Virus record (IMG/VR): IMGVR_UViG_3300030106_005643
Location: 1-34,103 of that record
DNA: 34,103 bases
Strand: one strand, 5' to 3'
Origin: a virus
In this document: in pieces, positions 14,134 to 23,448 of the stretch
How the letters are laid out: each line of letters starts with the position of its first letter
Position numbering within the stretch: position 1 is the stretch's first letter
Notes under the pieces: generated by a model
The model's input: only the letters and a program-made list of their open reading frames with translations
Told to the model about the DNA's origin: nothing
The model's database searches: none
Translations under genes and position numbers: made by a program

Positions 14134-15567
14134 ATGGCAGGTTGGAAATACCCGTATAAAACAAAACCTTATGAACATCAGCGTAAGGCTCTTAAAGAGT
14201 CAGCTGAAAGAACAACCTATGCTCTTTTCATGGAAATGGGTACTGGAAAAACGAAGACTACAATAGACAACATAGCTTACCTATATTTAAAAAAACGCAT
14301 AGATTCCGCCCTTATTGTTGCACCAAAATCAGTGTATACAGTGTGGAAGAACGAGATTAATACGCATTTACCAGATCAAATAGAACGAATCGCGTACGCT
14401 TGGAAAGTAGATAAACCAAAACAATTACAACCTTTCATTACAAAAAAAGGTTTATTAAAATTTTTTCTAATTAATGTAGAGGCATTATCCACAAAGAAAG
14501 GTTTAGAGATATGTAATAAATATTTATTGAATCAACCAAACAATATTATGGTTATAGATGAGTCTACAACAATAAAAAATCCTAAAGCTAAAAGAACTAA
14601 AAACATATTAGCTTTGCGTTGGAGAGCCAAAATGCGTAGGATTTTAACAGGTTCTCCCGTAACTAAGTCTCCATTAGATTTATACTCTCAATGTGCTTTT
14701 TTAGATCCTGCACTTTTAGGTTTTAAAAGTTATTACGCTTTTAGAAATAGATACTGCACTTTTGATGAAGTTTATATCGCAAGAGGAGAGGCAATCATGG
14801 TTCCTGATGGTTACACAAATTTAGACGAGTTAGAACAAAAATTAAAAAATTTTTCAATTAGGTTAACAAAAGATGAGTGCTTGGATATTCCTGAAAAAAT
14901 TTATCAAAAAAGAGAAGTTATGATTTCAGGTGACCAAAAAAGAATTTACGATAGGTTAAGAATTGAAGCCTTAGCTAAATTTGAAAATGAAACAATATCT
15001 GTCCACAATCAATTAACAGAATTATTAAGATTACATCAAGTTGCTAACGGTTATTGTAAAAGTGATGATGGGGAAATACTACAATTTAACAATGAAAAAT
15101 TAAAAGCTTTGTTAGAAATATTAGAAGAGACAGACCAAAAAGTAATTATATGGGCAACTTATGTGCATAACATTAACGAGATTATAGGTAGTTTAAATGA
15201 TAAATATGGTTCAGAAACAGTTGTATCTATATACGGAGAAACTTCACAATCAGATAGGATGTTGGCCGTTGACCGTTTTCAAAATGATGATAAATGCAGA
15301 TTTTTTGTTGGTAATCCAACGACAGGTGGTTATGGTTTAACTTTAACTGCCGCAAAGTATGTTATTTATTACTCCAATAATTACAACCTAGAAGTTCGTA
15401 AACAATCAGAAGATAGAGCACATAGAATAGGACAAACTAAAAATGTTGTTTATATAGATATTATGGCTAAGGACACGATTGATGAAAAAATTGTTAAGGC
15501 CTTAAAAAGAAAAAATCAATTATCTGCTAAGACTTTAGGGGATAAAGCAAAAGATTGGTTACTTTAG
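14134..15567 (+). CDS. SNF2-family DNA helicase/translocase (477 aa)
   Basis: The SWI2/SNF2 signature is complete: Q-motif-like YEHQRKAL, Walker A MEMGTGKTKT, Ia LIVAPKSVYTVW, the DEST form of Walker B (VIDESTTIKNP), III ILTGSPVTKSP, then the C-terminal RecA-like domain with KVIIWATYVHNI, YGETSQSDR, GYGLTLTAAKYVIYYS and QSEDRAHRIGQTKNV. ATP-driven double-stranded DNA translocation is expected. I used the ATG at 14134; a TTG at 14095 extends it by 13 residues but would lie within the divergent promoter region. It is the only plus-strand gene in the replication region and converges by 4 nt on the nuclease gene. Confidence 0.95.
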   Translation: MAGWKYPYKTKPYEHQRKALKESAERTTYALFMEMGTGKTKTTIDNIAYLYLKKRIDSALIVAPKSVYTVWKNEINTHLPDQIERIAYAWKVDKPKQLQPFITKKGLLKFFLINVEALSTKKGLEICNKYLLNQPNNIMVIDESTTIKNPKAKRTKNILALRWRAKMRRILTGSPVTKSPLDLYSQCAFLDPALLGFKSYYAFRNRYCTFDEVYIARGEAIMVPDGYTNLDELEQKLKNFSIRLTKDECLDIPEKIYQKREVMISGDQKRIYDRLRIEALAKFENETISVHNQLTELLRLHQVANGYCKSDDGEILQFNNEKLKALLEILEETDQKVIIWATYVHNINEIIGSLNDKYGSETVVSIYGETSQSDRMLAVDRFQNDDKCRFFVGNPTTGGYGLTLTAAKYVIYYSNNYNLEVRKQSEDRAHRIGQTKNVVYIDIMAKDTIDEKIVKALKRKNQLSAKTLGDKAKDWLL

Positions 15568-16238
15568 CCCTTTTTCATTGTTTTATTGTATATTTCAAGT
15601 CTTTCTAGGAATTTATCGCTATATTCGCTTAATACAGGCTCAGAGAGCTTGAATTCTTGATATTGTAGGTCACGGGTCGCAATAGCTATTATACCCTGCT
15701 CAATGGGCCCGTAATGCGTTTTATGGGCCAAATAATAGGCACCTAACTGACATTTGTAGTCTTCTACCCACTCTTCTCTTTTTGGCTTATTAGATTGTTT
15801 AAAATCAACTATGGAGGGCTTACCATATGCCATAGCTACTAAATCAGTTGTTCCTGCATAATCTTGATTATAGGCTAAAGATACCTCATTACCCCATACT
15901 TCATCTATCCTAAGAGAATCCTTTATAACTTCAGCCATTTTTCTTGGCTTGATACCATCTTCAGTTTCATTAAAATATTTTTGGTTATTATAATAATATT
16001 CTAATACTTTGTGCATTTCAGTCCCTACACTTGAAGCATTATTCATAACTCTATCTGCCTCTGCATGACCTACTCTTCTTCTCCAATCATCTAATTTTTT
16101 TCTATCTTTAGTTGCTGACAAAATAGTTGTAACGCTAGGCACAGGTTGTTCATTAACTAAATATTTTCTACCTGTTTCCGACTGAAACCTATTATGTTTT
16201 TTATAAGGATATTTACGATTAATTGTAATTAGTGACAT
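15564..16238 (-). CDS. PD-(D/E)XK nuclease, RecB/Cas4-like exonuclease (224 aa)
   Basis: Motifs read in order: conserved N-terminal PSVTTILSATKDRKKLDDW, VGTEMHKVLEYY with the H76 helix, acidic E118 (WGNEVSL), D132 in AGTTDLVAM, and D145-F-K147 in IVDFKQSN, then Q164 in YKCQLGAYYLA. E...D...DxK...Q is the RecB-family PD-(D/E)XK active site. Phage members trim DNA in recombination or host DNA breakdown. It sits between SNF2 helicase and virion genes. The ATG at 16238 has no Shine-Dalgarno sequence. Confidence 0.88.
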   Translation of the reverse strand: MSLITINRKYPYKKHNRFQSETGRKYLVNEQPVPSVTTILSATKDRKKLDDWRRRVGHAEADRVMNNASSVGTEMHKVLEYYYNNQKYFNETEDGIKPRKMAEVIKDSLRIDEVWGNEVSLAYNQDYAGTTDLVAMAYGKPSIVDFKQSNKPKREEWVEDYKCQLGAYYLAHKTHYGPIEQGIIAIATRDLQYQEFKLSEPVLSEYSDKFLERLEIYNKTMKKG

Positions 16239-16242
16239 TACA

Positions 16243-16443
16243 CTAATTAGCTAATAAATTTACTAAAGTCAAAATAATTGCGCCCATGCCACCAACTAAT
16301 GCAATAAAAAACCAATTTATTTTTTGTCTAACATCATCAAGTCCCTTGTGCATGTGGTCTTGTGTTTTTTTCAAGCCAGAGATGTGGCCATACAAAGATA
16401 TAAGATGTTCACTGGTTGTTTTAGGAGCTTTACCGTTAGCCAC
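16243..16443 (-). CDS. Small membrane protein, coiled coil plus C-terminal TM (holin-/XhlA-like), 66 aa
   Basis: Residues 10-42 are polar and helical (LISLYGHISGLKKTQDHMHK) and residues 44-64 form one TM helix (WFFIALVGGMGAIILTLVNLL), leaving only two residues after it. This topology matches XhlA/haemolysin-like and some type III holin-associated phage proteins. No endolysin is found beside it, so a lysis role is unproven. The start is a GTG at 16443, 8 nt inside the upstream gene. It is the last gene of the ejection-protein operon. Confidence 0.6.
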   Translation of the reverse strand: MANGKAPKTTSEHLISLYGHISGLKKTQDHMHKGLDDVRQKINWFFIALVGGMGAIILTLVNLLAN

Positions 16444-18970
16444 GATTTCTCTCAGCTATTGCTGCCCCCAAAGCGTCTTGTGGAAATAGAGATGCAAACA
16501 TAGAAGAAGAAACAGGTTGAGTAGGCTGAGTTGGTTGATTAGCACCTTGAAAGTTCCCTCTTAATTCAAAAGGCTCTATCTGTGGGGCTCTTACATCTCT
16601 TTGTTGACCAATTAATTGTTGAGTAGTACCTGTAACTGCAGGTGTTACATCAACTCTACCACTGCCCACTTTTACTCCTGGTTTTTGTGATTTAAACCCT
16701 TCTCTAATAGCTTGTAAAAGATCACTAGTTACATCTCCTAATTCTTTTTGAATTACTTTTGCACCTTTTTGTTGTTTAAATAATTCAACACCTCTATCAA
16801 AAGCATTTCTTACAGCTAACAAATAGTTAATACCACCTATTTTTAAAGCTCCTGCACCAACTATACCTCGACCCGCTTGTTGTATTGCTCTTGATAGAAC
16901 GCTGCCTGTGTTTGATAAATTTGCTAAGTCTCTTGGTTGTAATGTTTTTCTAATGGTGTTGATTAAATTTTTTAACTCTCTTTGTTCTCTACCTGTAAAC
17001 AATTCATCCATAAATTTTTTATTACCTCTAAATACATCGTCAAATTCTCTTACTAAAATTTCAGGATTAAATTTATTATTTCTAATTGAGTTTGTTAAAA
17101 TTCTATCAAAGACACCCGTTCTTAAACTAACAAAATCTCTGTTATCTAAAGATTTTGCAATATCTTTTACACCAATAATTTTTTTTAATCTTTTAATAAC
17201 TCTTAGAGGAGTTTGACCTACACCTATTTTCTTTGCTCCTATTGCATAATTAATTACCTCAAAAGGTGTTATATCAGGATCATTTATAATTTTATGTAAG
17301 ACCTCTCCAGCTTTATCTGAAATGGTTTTACCGCCTCTTGTTATGGGATTAATACCAAATAATCTTTCTCTTTCAACAATGGCATTTCTAGCCTTTGCTA
17401 TATTTTTAACATTTCCACCAGCAAATAAAGCATTGTCGATAGCATCATTATAGAATTTATCAAAACTTTTTTTAATATTTATTAATGCTCTAAAATCAGG
17501 TCCGCCTTCTTTCCTTGCCGCATTTATCAAATCATTAATATACTGTCTTCTTTTCTCAAAAGAATCAAACACAGGGACTTCTCTCGCAGCTTTTGTTTTA
17601 CCAGCTTGTATAGTCGCAATTTTTGCATCTGTTAATCTTTTAGGTGTTTTCTTAATAACTTGATTTACAAGATCATCAATACTATTTAGAGCGGCAACTG
17701 TGCCTTTCATAATATTTGGATCTAAACTACCAACAGAATCAAGCACTGATTTTCTAGCGCTTTCTGATAATAATTTTATATTAGAACCTCCGCCTGTAAA
17801 TATTGCTCTTTTGTCAATCGTATTATAAAGAGTGTCAATTTTATCTTCTGCTTTCTTAAAATTATTTCTTACAGCGTCTAAAATTCTAGCACCTGCACCT
17901 TCTAAATCGTTAACTCCAACTTGTCCTTTATTAAATCTTTCTAATAAACTTTCTACACTATCTCTAATTTGTATATTTTGTTTTTGAAAAAATTCTATTG
18001 CTTGCTTTTGTGCTTTCGGTCCAAAAGTGCCTTTTGTGGCTTCATATAAATTTGCAAGATTAACTTTGTCTTTAGGTAAACCTGTTTGAGATGCTGCTAA
18101 ATCTATACCAAACTCTGCTTCTTGTTTTACTTTATTTATATCGTCCCCAACGCCTCTTCCAAATCTTTCAAAGAATTTTTTTATGTATTCATCAGACACT
18201 TGAGTTTCATCAATACCTGCTTCTTTTAATGCTTCTTTTCCCTCTATACTTAATATAGGTTTACCATCAGCTCCAACTGTCATGTATTTTTTATTTTTTG
18301 ATAACCTCTTAAGTATTTTGCCTGTTGCTGAGGCTACAGGAAATATAGCTCCTTCGAAAACTGCAGGAGCAACAAGTGATACAGCTAATTTTGGAACATC
18401 AACAGCTTGTTCAGCACCTAAACCTTTTGCGGCTAAGTCCTGTGCTATAGAAGTTGCACCACTAGCAGCAACTTGACCAACAACTCTTTTAAAATAACTA
18501 TTAGCAAACCTTCTCGCTATAGCGCTATATCCAGGTATATATTGTAATATTTGTGCAGTTGTCTGTAATACATCTTGTAAAGAGGCACCTGGTTTATTTA
18601 AATAATAATTTTTACCATCAGGCATGTTTACAATAACATTCCCAAATTTATCCTCTCTAATGGCCGAGCCAGGCACAGCAGCTTGTATAATTTGAGCTTG
18701 TGATCTTTGATTAGGAGTTAGTAATAAACCTCCTGCTACTTTTAAATTTTTTCCTAATGAACCCGCATCAGCAGCTCCTATTTCGGGCATCGCTGCGTAC
18801 TCTGTTCTTTTTGTGCCTGTAAATATATCGGATACAGTATCAAATATATTATCTTTGTCAGGTGCTTCACTTTCCTCTAATGCGGTTTCTTGTTCAATTG
18901 TACCTGCCTCACCTTCAGGTCTAATTTTTTCTAAATCTAATAATTGTTTAATTAAATCTTTATCACTCAT
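16436..18970 (-). CDS. Large virion protein, probable DNA-ejection/internal protein (844 aa)
   Basis: A long, mainly helical protein. The N-terminal region (about 85-145) has NMPDGKNYYLNKPGASLQDV, a pattern seen in phage ejection-type structural proteins. It is followed by a Gly/Ala/Val-rich amphipathic segment (about 165-215: VGQVAASGATSIAQD, SLVAPAVFEGAIF) that could insert in membranes. The middle is a long charged helical region, and the end is Q/P-rich with SSSMFASLFPQDALGAAIAE, a C-terminal tail common in such phage proteins. Position next to GNAT-like and Gln-rich virion proteins fits the T7 gp14-gp16 ejectosome slot. No lysozyme or transglycosylase motif was recognised. The assignment is by context. 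Confidence 0.6.
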   Translation of the reverse strand: MSDKDLIKQLLDLEKIRPEGEAGTIEQETALEESEAPDKDNIFDTVSDIFTGTKRTEYAAMPEIGAADAGSLGKNLKVAGGLLLTPNQRSQAQIIQAAVPGSAIREDKFGNVIVNMPDGKNYYLNKPGASLQDVLQTTAQILQYIPGYSAIARRFANSYFKRVVGQVAASGATSIAQDLAAKGLGAEQAVDVPKLAVSLVAPAVFEGAIFPVASATGKILKRLSKNKKYMTVGADGKPILSIEGKEALKEAGIDETQVSDEYIKKFFERFGRGVGDDINKVKQEAEFGIDLAASQTGLPKDKVNLANLYEATKGTFGPKAQKQAIEFFQKQNIQIRDSVESLLERFNKGQVGVNDLEGAGARILDAVRNNFKKAEDKIDTLYNTIDKRAIFTGGGSNIKLLSESARKSVLDSVGSLDPNIMKGTVAALNSIDDLVNQVIKKTPKRLTDAKIATIQAGKTKAAREVPVFDSFEKRRQYINDLINAARKEGGPDFRALINIKKSFDKFYNDAIDNALFAGGNVKNIAKARNAIVERERLFGINPITRGGKTISDKAGEVLHKIINDPDITPFEVINYAIGAKKIGVGQTPLRVIKRLKKIIGVKDIAKSLDNRDFVSLRTGVFDRILTNSIRNNKFNPEILVREFDDVFRGNKKFMDELFTGREQRELKNLINTIRKTLQPRDLANLSNTGSVLSRAIQQAGRGIVGAGALKIGGINYLLAVRNAFDRGVELFKQQKGAKVIQKELGDVTSDLLQAIREGFKSQKPGVKVGSGRVDVTPAVTGTTQQLIGQQRDVRAPQIEPFELRGNFQGANQPTQPTQPVSSSMFASLFPQDALGAAIAERNRG

Positions 18971-20115
18971 TAGTTTAACACTTGAACAAAAGTGTCTCCT
19001 CTTATCTCAAATACATCACCAATTTTAGCGTCCTCAAACTTCTCTCGTATTTTATCTATATTCTTTTCACTAGCGGTAATTCTTTGTCTTTGAAAACCTT
19101 TATCTGTAGATTTAAAACCCTTCGTTAGTCCTTTTAGTCTTTCTTCTACTTCAGGAGTTATGAAACTTGTTTCTGCTAATTTTGCCTCTTTTTGATATAA
19201 AGTTAAACCATTTTTGTCAGGTTTATTTGGATTACCCGTTTCGGCCACATGGTCTCTATATAACTTAGCTTTTTCTATAGCTTTGTTGTTTGCCTTTTTG
19301 TAAAGATCAACAATTAATAGTAAAGATTCTCTAGGTGTATCTAATCCCACATTCAAGCTTTGTATGAAAGCTAATTCTTTCTCAGATAAAGCACCTTTTA
19401 ATTGACCTAAGTCTGCTAATACTTTTTGACCTGCAAATCTTTGTAAGACATCTGCGGCTGCTAAATCAGTAATACCTGTTTGAAATCCTAAACCCTCAGC
19501 AAAATTTTCGATAGATTTTGTAAGATTTCCAAACTGACCTAGTGTTAAATCAGGGTTGTTAGCTAATGCATCTAAAATTTTAAATGTATTAGATTTTTCT
19601 GCAGCTGTTACACCTGCTTGTAAAACATTACCATATTGTTTTGCATCCTCACCTGCTCTTGCAGTTAAAAATGGATCTGCGAACAATGCTCTTTTAGTTA
19701 AATCTTTTATTTCTCCTGTAGATAAATTTCTTTGAAAAGTACCTTTTGGATTTAAATTAGCACCTTGAGCGTTTGCTGCTGCAATTTCTTCTTTTGTCAT
19801 TATTTTAAATTGATCTTCGGGTCGCATAGATTGCTCAATGGCAGCGATTGTTTTTTTAGTTTCAGGTATTGTTGCAACACCTTTTCCTAAAGCTCTTGCT
19901 ACTGCTGAAAACTCAGACTCACCAGGTCTTCTTTGACCACTCAAAAAAGCTGCTGTGAAAGGCGCTAAAGTTATGTTTCTTCTTTCAGCTTCAGATAACC
20001 CACCTTGATTAAATTTTTGTATAGACGCTAATCCACCTTCGTTAAAACTATTTAATTTTTTTAACCTCTCAAGATATTTTTTTCTAAAAAGAGGTCTCAT
20101 TAAAACTTCATTCAT
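18970..20115 (-). CDS. Virion protein with FNEGG motif, probable internal/ejection protein (381 aa)
   Basis: The N-terminus is basic and helical, followed at residues 24-40 by FNEGGLASIQKFNQGGL. A closely matching 17-residue element occurs in the 387-aa protein of the same operon. The rest is helical and Ala/Lys/Glu-rich without membrane segments. Coupled to the 844-aa gene (TAATG) and to the 287-aa gene by 1 nt. Role in the ejection apparatus is inferred from location and size. Confidence 0.6.
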   Translation of the reverse strand: MNEVLMRPLFRKKYLERLKKLNSFNEGGLASIQKFNQGGLSEAERRNITLAPFTAAFLSGQRRPGESEFSAVARALGKGVATIPETKKTIAAIEQSMRPEDQFKIMTKEEIAAANAQGANLNPKGTFQRNLSTGEIKDLTKRALFADPFLTARAGEDAKQYGNVLQAGVTAAEKSNTFKILDALANNPDLTLGQFGNLTKSIENFAEGLGFQTGITDLAAADVLQRFAGQKVLADLGQLKGALSEKELAFIQSLNVGLDTPRESLLLIVDLYKKANNKAIEKAKLYRDHVAETGNPNKPDKNGLTLYQKEAKLAETSFITPEVEERLKGLTKGFKSTDKGFQRQRITASEKNIDKIREKFEDAKIGDVFEIRGDTFVQVLN

Positions 20116-20978
20116 TAACGCCTCCCTTGTGCCCCTTGAAATGCCTGAAATGCAGCAAGACCTGTTCCTATAGATTGTGATAATGGACTTGATACAGGTT
20201 GGGTAGCTGCAGTTACAGTGCTTTGAGATTTTGGTCCAGCAGCATAAATATTAGATAAAAATTCTGCTCTTTGGAAAGGTTCAAAAGCTTGTTGCAATTG
20301 TGATTGTCTTGAAGCATCTAAAGCTTGTTGAGCAAGTTGTCTTTGTAACCCACCAGCACCTAATAATTGATTAATATCACTTTGAGCCATTTGTTGTTGT
20401 TGAGCACCAACATTTGCTAATTGTGCTCCTATATCACCTAAAGTTCTTTGTTGTTGTTGTGCTGCACCTAAAGCTGTATCAAAACCTCTTGCTTGTGCTT
20501 GACCAACTTGACCTAATCTTGCTCTTTCTAATTCTGCTTGTGCAACTCCTTCTCTTCCACCACCAAAAGCTCCCGAACTTATAGCTTGTGCCGCTAATCT
20601 GTTTTGAGCTTGTGCAGCTTGTCTATTTATTTCATCAATAACAAAAGATTGATAAGGATTAAAAAATTGATTTATGTTTGGTGTTTGTGCCGCTAAAAGC
20701 TGTCCTATGCCTGAAGTTACTGTTGGCTGACCGACACCTGTTGTGCCTGCTTGAGTTAATGCTTGTTGTTCTAAAGCTCCAAAAGGTGCAACTTGTATGT
20801 CAGGTATATTTACAGGTTTATCAGCAATACCCCTTGCCAAATCCATTAATTCTATTTTTCTTTCTTCGATACCTGGTGCCTCTCTTAATACAGATTGAGT
20901 AAACTGATTACCTCCTGATGAAGGAGCAGGTGAAGACGATCTTCCACCACCAAATACACTTGATACTATTGATCCCAT
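20115..20978 (-). CDS. Gln/Ala-rich virion protein, tail or ejection component (287 aa)
   Basis: It starts with a Gly/Ser-rich low-complexity leader (VSSVFGGGRSSSPAPSSGG). The centre has NPYQSFVIDEINRQ and SGAFGGGREGVAQAELERAR, signatures of a conserved phage structural protein found in cyanophages and pelagiphages. The C-terminal half is a Q/A-rich helix (AAQQQQRTLGDIGAQ). Such proteins are usually virion proteins of the ejection group. The encoding DNA is correspondingly rich in gct/tgt/ttg repeats. Confidence 0.65.
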   Translation of the reverse strand: MGSIVSSVFGGGRSSSPAPSSGGNQFTQSVLREAPGIEERKIELMDLARGIADKPVNIPDIQVAPFGALEQQALTQAGTTGVGQPTVTSGIGQLLAAQTPNINQFFNPYQSFVIDEINRQAAQAQNRLAAQAISSGAFGGGREGVAQAELERARLGQVGQAQARGFDTALGAAQQQQRTLGDIGAQLANVGAQQQQMAQSDINQLLGAGGLQRQLAQQALDASRQSQLQQAFEPFQRAEFLSNIYAAGPKSQSTVTAATQPVSSPLSQSIGTGLAAFQAFQGAQGRR

Positions 20979-21433
20979 TATACTTCTTTCTCCATTTGAA
21001 TATGTCTAGCTTTCCAACCCCATTTTTTTGAAACTCTTGACCAACCTGGTCTGACCCAAAAACTTAATTTTTTACATCCATTAAGTTTAGCAAACTTAGT
21101 GACAGTATTCACTAGCTTGTCCTCCCAAAGGTGTCTCTTTCTACCTGTACAAATAATAGCCTCTAATTGAGAGTAATTAGGAAGAGCAGCTATTCTAGTT
21201 ACAAAAAGACCAAATACCTGATTCAGTTCTTCTTCGTCACTTCCAAATACTAAAAACATTTGTGCCTCGTCTTTTTTTAGTAGATCTTTAATATCTCTAC
21301 TCTCTGCAAAACCTCCAGAATATTTTAGAGCTTCAGCTATCATGAAATCACATAAAGGCCAAAACTTCTCAATATACTTTGGCTCTACTGATAAAACAGA
21401 AATGTCAGGTTTAATTGGCTTTGGCTTTTGCAT
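20978..21433 (-). CDS. GNAT-like protein resembling T7 gp13 internal virion protein (151 aa)
   Basis: The layout fits a GNAT acetyltransferase fold: helix (FWPLCDFMIAEALKYSGG), strand (AQMFLVFGSD), strand pair (QVFGLFVTRIAALPN), SQLEAIICTGRKRHLWED in place of the acetyl-CoA loop, helix (NTVTKFAKLNGCKKLSFW) and RPGWSRVSKKWGWKA. T7 gp13 and its relatives have this degenerate GNAT fold and assist virion assembly. The usual Q/RxxGxG/A acetyl-CoA loop is weak (CTGRKRH), so catalysis is doubtful. The ATG overlaps the 387-aa gene by 23 nt. Confidence 0.65.
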   Translation of the reverse strand: MQKPKPIKPDISVLSVEPKYIEKFWPLCDFMIAEALKYSGGFAESRDIKDLLKKDEAQMFLVFGSDEEELNQVFGLFVTRIAALPNYSQLEAIICTGRKRHLWEDKLVNTVTKFAKLNGCKKLSFWVRPGWSRVSKKWGWKARHIQMEKEV

Positions 21434-22574
21434 CTCTACTTCCTTTTAATAAATCAAAGACTCTCTTATATCGTCTTTGTTGTTCATAGAAGTATTGTGC
21501 ACCTTTTGCTCTCATATCTTTCATACTATTGGGGTTACCGCCCGCTATGATACCAGCACCTAATACTCCATCTGCTCTTGTTACAAACTCTCCGTCTGCT
21601 AATTGAGCTAACATTGTATCCTCGTCTTTATCTCCCGTACCTGACCCGTCTTCAACATAACCTTTTGCTCTTACATAATTATTCATGTCGTTTTCGTCAT
21701 GAGTTACTTTACTTGGTAAATAATTTATACCACCTTCGTTAAATTTTTTTATATCAGCTAAACCACCTTCATTAAATCTATTATAAGCTAATTCATAAGG
21801 ACCCATTGTAAAATCAGGATCTCTATCTGCTTCAGGTATAAATGGTTGTTCAAATGTTTTTTCTTCACCAGATTGAGGATCTATATATTTAAACCCACCT
21901 CTTCTTTTTTGTAATTCTGCTACAGCTAGATTGTAAGTTGGAGTATAAACATCAACAGGTTTTGGATCAAAAGCACCTGAGCCTAATGCCGTCAAAGCAA
22001 CGGCAGAAGCTACTTTACCTGGACTGAATTCCATAACAGGTGTTTTACCATCAGGCATAGTTACAACTCTCTGTATGCCCGTTTCCTTGTCTGTCATAAC
22101 TTTTGGTCTTCTAAATAATTTATCAAAAATACTTCTTACGCCCCCTGTGTCTTGAGTCGTGTTAACAACATTTGCCGTGTTTGCTCCTTTAGCAATTGCT
22201 GAAGTTTGTGCAGCAGTTTGCGGTACAAAAAATGAATTACTTAAAGCAGCTTGGTCTACACTTGGTAAAGCTGAAGTCACTGCCGTATTAGTTATTTGTG
22301 GTGTAAATTTAGGTATCCCTAAACTTGGAAATGTTTGACCTAAAGATTGGATAGGACCTAATTGTGTAAATGAGGGTAAAAAATTTGCAGATTGCACATT
22401 ACCAAAACCTGCAGCGCTTACTCCTGGCACCAACTTACCACCTTGATATCCTAGAAAGGCTCCTGTGCCTGTTGCTAGTAATCTTTGTAATGGTGAACCG
22501 CCCGCATCTTTTGAAGCACGATATCCTTTGTAACCTCCATAAGCAGCAAGAGCGTAGGGTAAAAATTGTAACAT
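21411..22574 (-). CDS. Virion protein with FNEGG motif and C-terminal 'DGEFV' domain (387 aa)
   Basis: The N-terminus (residues 1-60) is Gly/Ala-rich and hydrophobic, with small-residue spacing (AAYGGYKGYRA, GAFLGYQGGK) suggestive of membrane insertion. Residues 267-283 carry FNEGGLADIKKFNEGGI. The C-terminus has DTMLAQLADGEFVTRADGV followed by KGAQYFYEQQRRYKRVF, a domain common at the end of phage ejection and structural proteins. First gene of the ejection operon. Upstream AAGGAATACATAATAT offers a distant ribosome-binding site and a 12-bp palindrome lies just beyond. Confidence 0.65.
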   Translation of the reverse strand: MLQFLPYALAAYGGYKGYRASKDAGGSPLQRLLATGTGAFLGYQGGKLVPGVSAAGFGNVQSANFLPSFTQLGPIQSLGQTFPSLGIPKFTPQITNTAVTSALPSVDQAALSNSFFVPQTAAQTSAIAKGANTANVVNTTQDTGGVRSIFDKLFRRPKVMTDKETGIQRVVTMPDGKTPVMEFSPGKVASAVALTALGSGAFDPKPVDVYTPTYNLAVAELQKRRGGFKYIDPQSGEEKTFEQPFIPEADRDPDFTMGPYELAYNRFNEGGLADIKKFNEGGINYLPSKVTHDENDMNNYVRAKGYVEDGSGTGDKDEDTMLAQLADGEFVTRADGVLGAGIIAGGNPNSMKDMRAKGAQYFYEQQRRYKRVFDLLKGSRDAKAKAN

Positions 22575-22592
22575 ATATTATGTATTCCTTAA

Positions 22593-22604
22593 AATTAGCT
22601 AATT
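22593..22604. repeat. 12-bp palindrome AATTAGCTAATT between operons
   Basis: A perfect palindrome in the 46-nt gap between the glycosyltransferase block and the ejection genes. It is flanked by TTCCT (22585-22589) and AGGAA (22605-22609), so a bulged hairpin is possible. There is no U-run after it on the minus strand. Could be an operator or a weak mRNA 3'-end structure. Confidence 0.35.
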
Positions 22605-22620
22605 AGGAAATATTACCATT

Positions 22621-23448
22621 TTACTCAGTCTTTATCAACTCATCGGCAAAACACCCTCTATACTGGTGTTCGCCTACATGTGTAATTCGGTCAGTTATAA
22701 GAGCATAACACTTTTCTCCAAGTGCTTTCCATCTTTTACAAAAGGCAAAGTCTTCTCCTAAAAAGTTTTTTGTTTCAGGGTCAAACATAGTATCAAAAAA
22801 GTTGTAAAAATGAGGTCTATTTATATACTCTCCATTAATAACAGTCTTTTGAACAATCTCCATTTCAGGATAAGCTTTAATCATTTTTTCAATAACTTCT
22901 CTTTTGATTAACATACATCCTGTAGGAGAGTGGGTTACTTCTATAACACCATCTTTAACTCTTATATCTCTTTCGTTAGAAACTTTCATTGGATATGTAT
23001 GTAAGGCTTTGAATTTTAAATCTTTAACATTTTTAATATCACCTTTATTTAATCTATCCCAAGCTTTATCCCACATAAGTTGTTTAAGTGGATATGGGAC
23101 AGAGATTACTCCTTTATCTGCAGCTATCATTTTCATAATAGATTGATTTTGAAACTCTATATCTGAATCAATAAATAATAAGTGTGTATGATTACTCTCC
23201 ATAAAACTTGATACACAAAGATTACGACCCTGTGTTACTAAACTTGATTTCATGACTTGAAAAGAAGCCACAATATCATTTTTCATACAGAACTTTTGAA
23301 AGTCTAAACATGCTTGAAAGTAATGTATAGAGACTTCACTATGCACAGGTGTTGCTACAAAGATAGAAAATTTTTTAGGTTTTAGTTCTTGTGTTTTAAC
23401 TTTATCAGTTTTATCATTAAACCAAATTGGTTTACTTGGGTCTTGCAT
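22621..23448 (-). CDS. GT-A-fold glycosyltransferase (275 aa)
   Basis: The N-terminal Rossmann-like start is FSIFVATPVHSEVSI, followed by QGRNLCVSSFMES and the metal/sugar-nucleotide-binding DxD at LLFIDSDIEF (D94-S-D96). Later conserved-looking stretches are THSPTGCMLIKREVIEKM and NFLGEDFAFCKRW, with E-D as the usual catalytic-region acidic pair. This layout fits inverting or retaining GT-A enzymes of the Anp1/GT2-like kind. No membrane segment. The start overlaps the GT-B gene by 17 nt. Acceptor unknown: virion protein, modified DNA base or host surface are all possible. Confidence 0.8.
   Translation of the reverse strand: MQDPSKPIWFNDKTDKVKTQELKPKKFSIFVATPVHSEVSIHYFQACLDFQKFCMKNDIVASFQVMKSSLVTQGRNLCVSSFMESNHTHLLFIDSDIEFQNQSIMKMIAADKGVISVPYPLKQLMWDKAWDRLNKGDIKNVKDLKFKALHTYPMKVSNERDIRVKDGVIEVTHSPTGCMLIKREVIEKMIKAYPEMEIVQKTVINGEYINRPHFYNFFDTMFDPETKNFLGEDFAFCKRWKALGEKCYALITDRITHVGEHQYRGCFADELIKTE

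Noticed and set aside
16243-16443. Firm assignment as holin
   Set aside because: Topology fits, but no endolysin or spanin gene is adjacent, and many small phage membrane proteins look alike.
16908-17216. 102-codon plus-strand ORF inside the 844-aa virion gene
   Set aside because: Low-complexity Leu/Ser/Phe composition, no ribosome-binding site, fully inside a well-supported gene on the other strand.
20280-20620. gct/ttg-rich simple-sequence-like stretch
   Set aside because: It encodes the Gln/Ala-rich helix of the 287-aa virion protein and is explained by coding composition.
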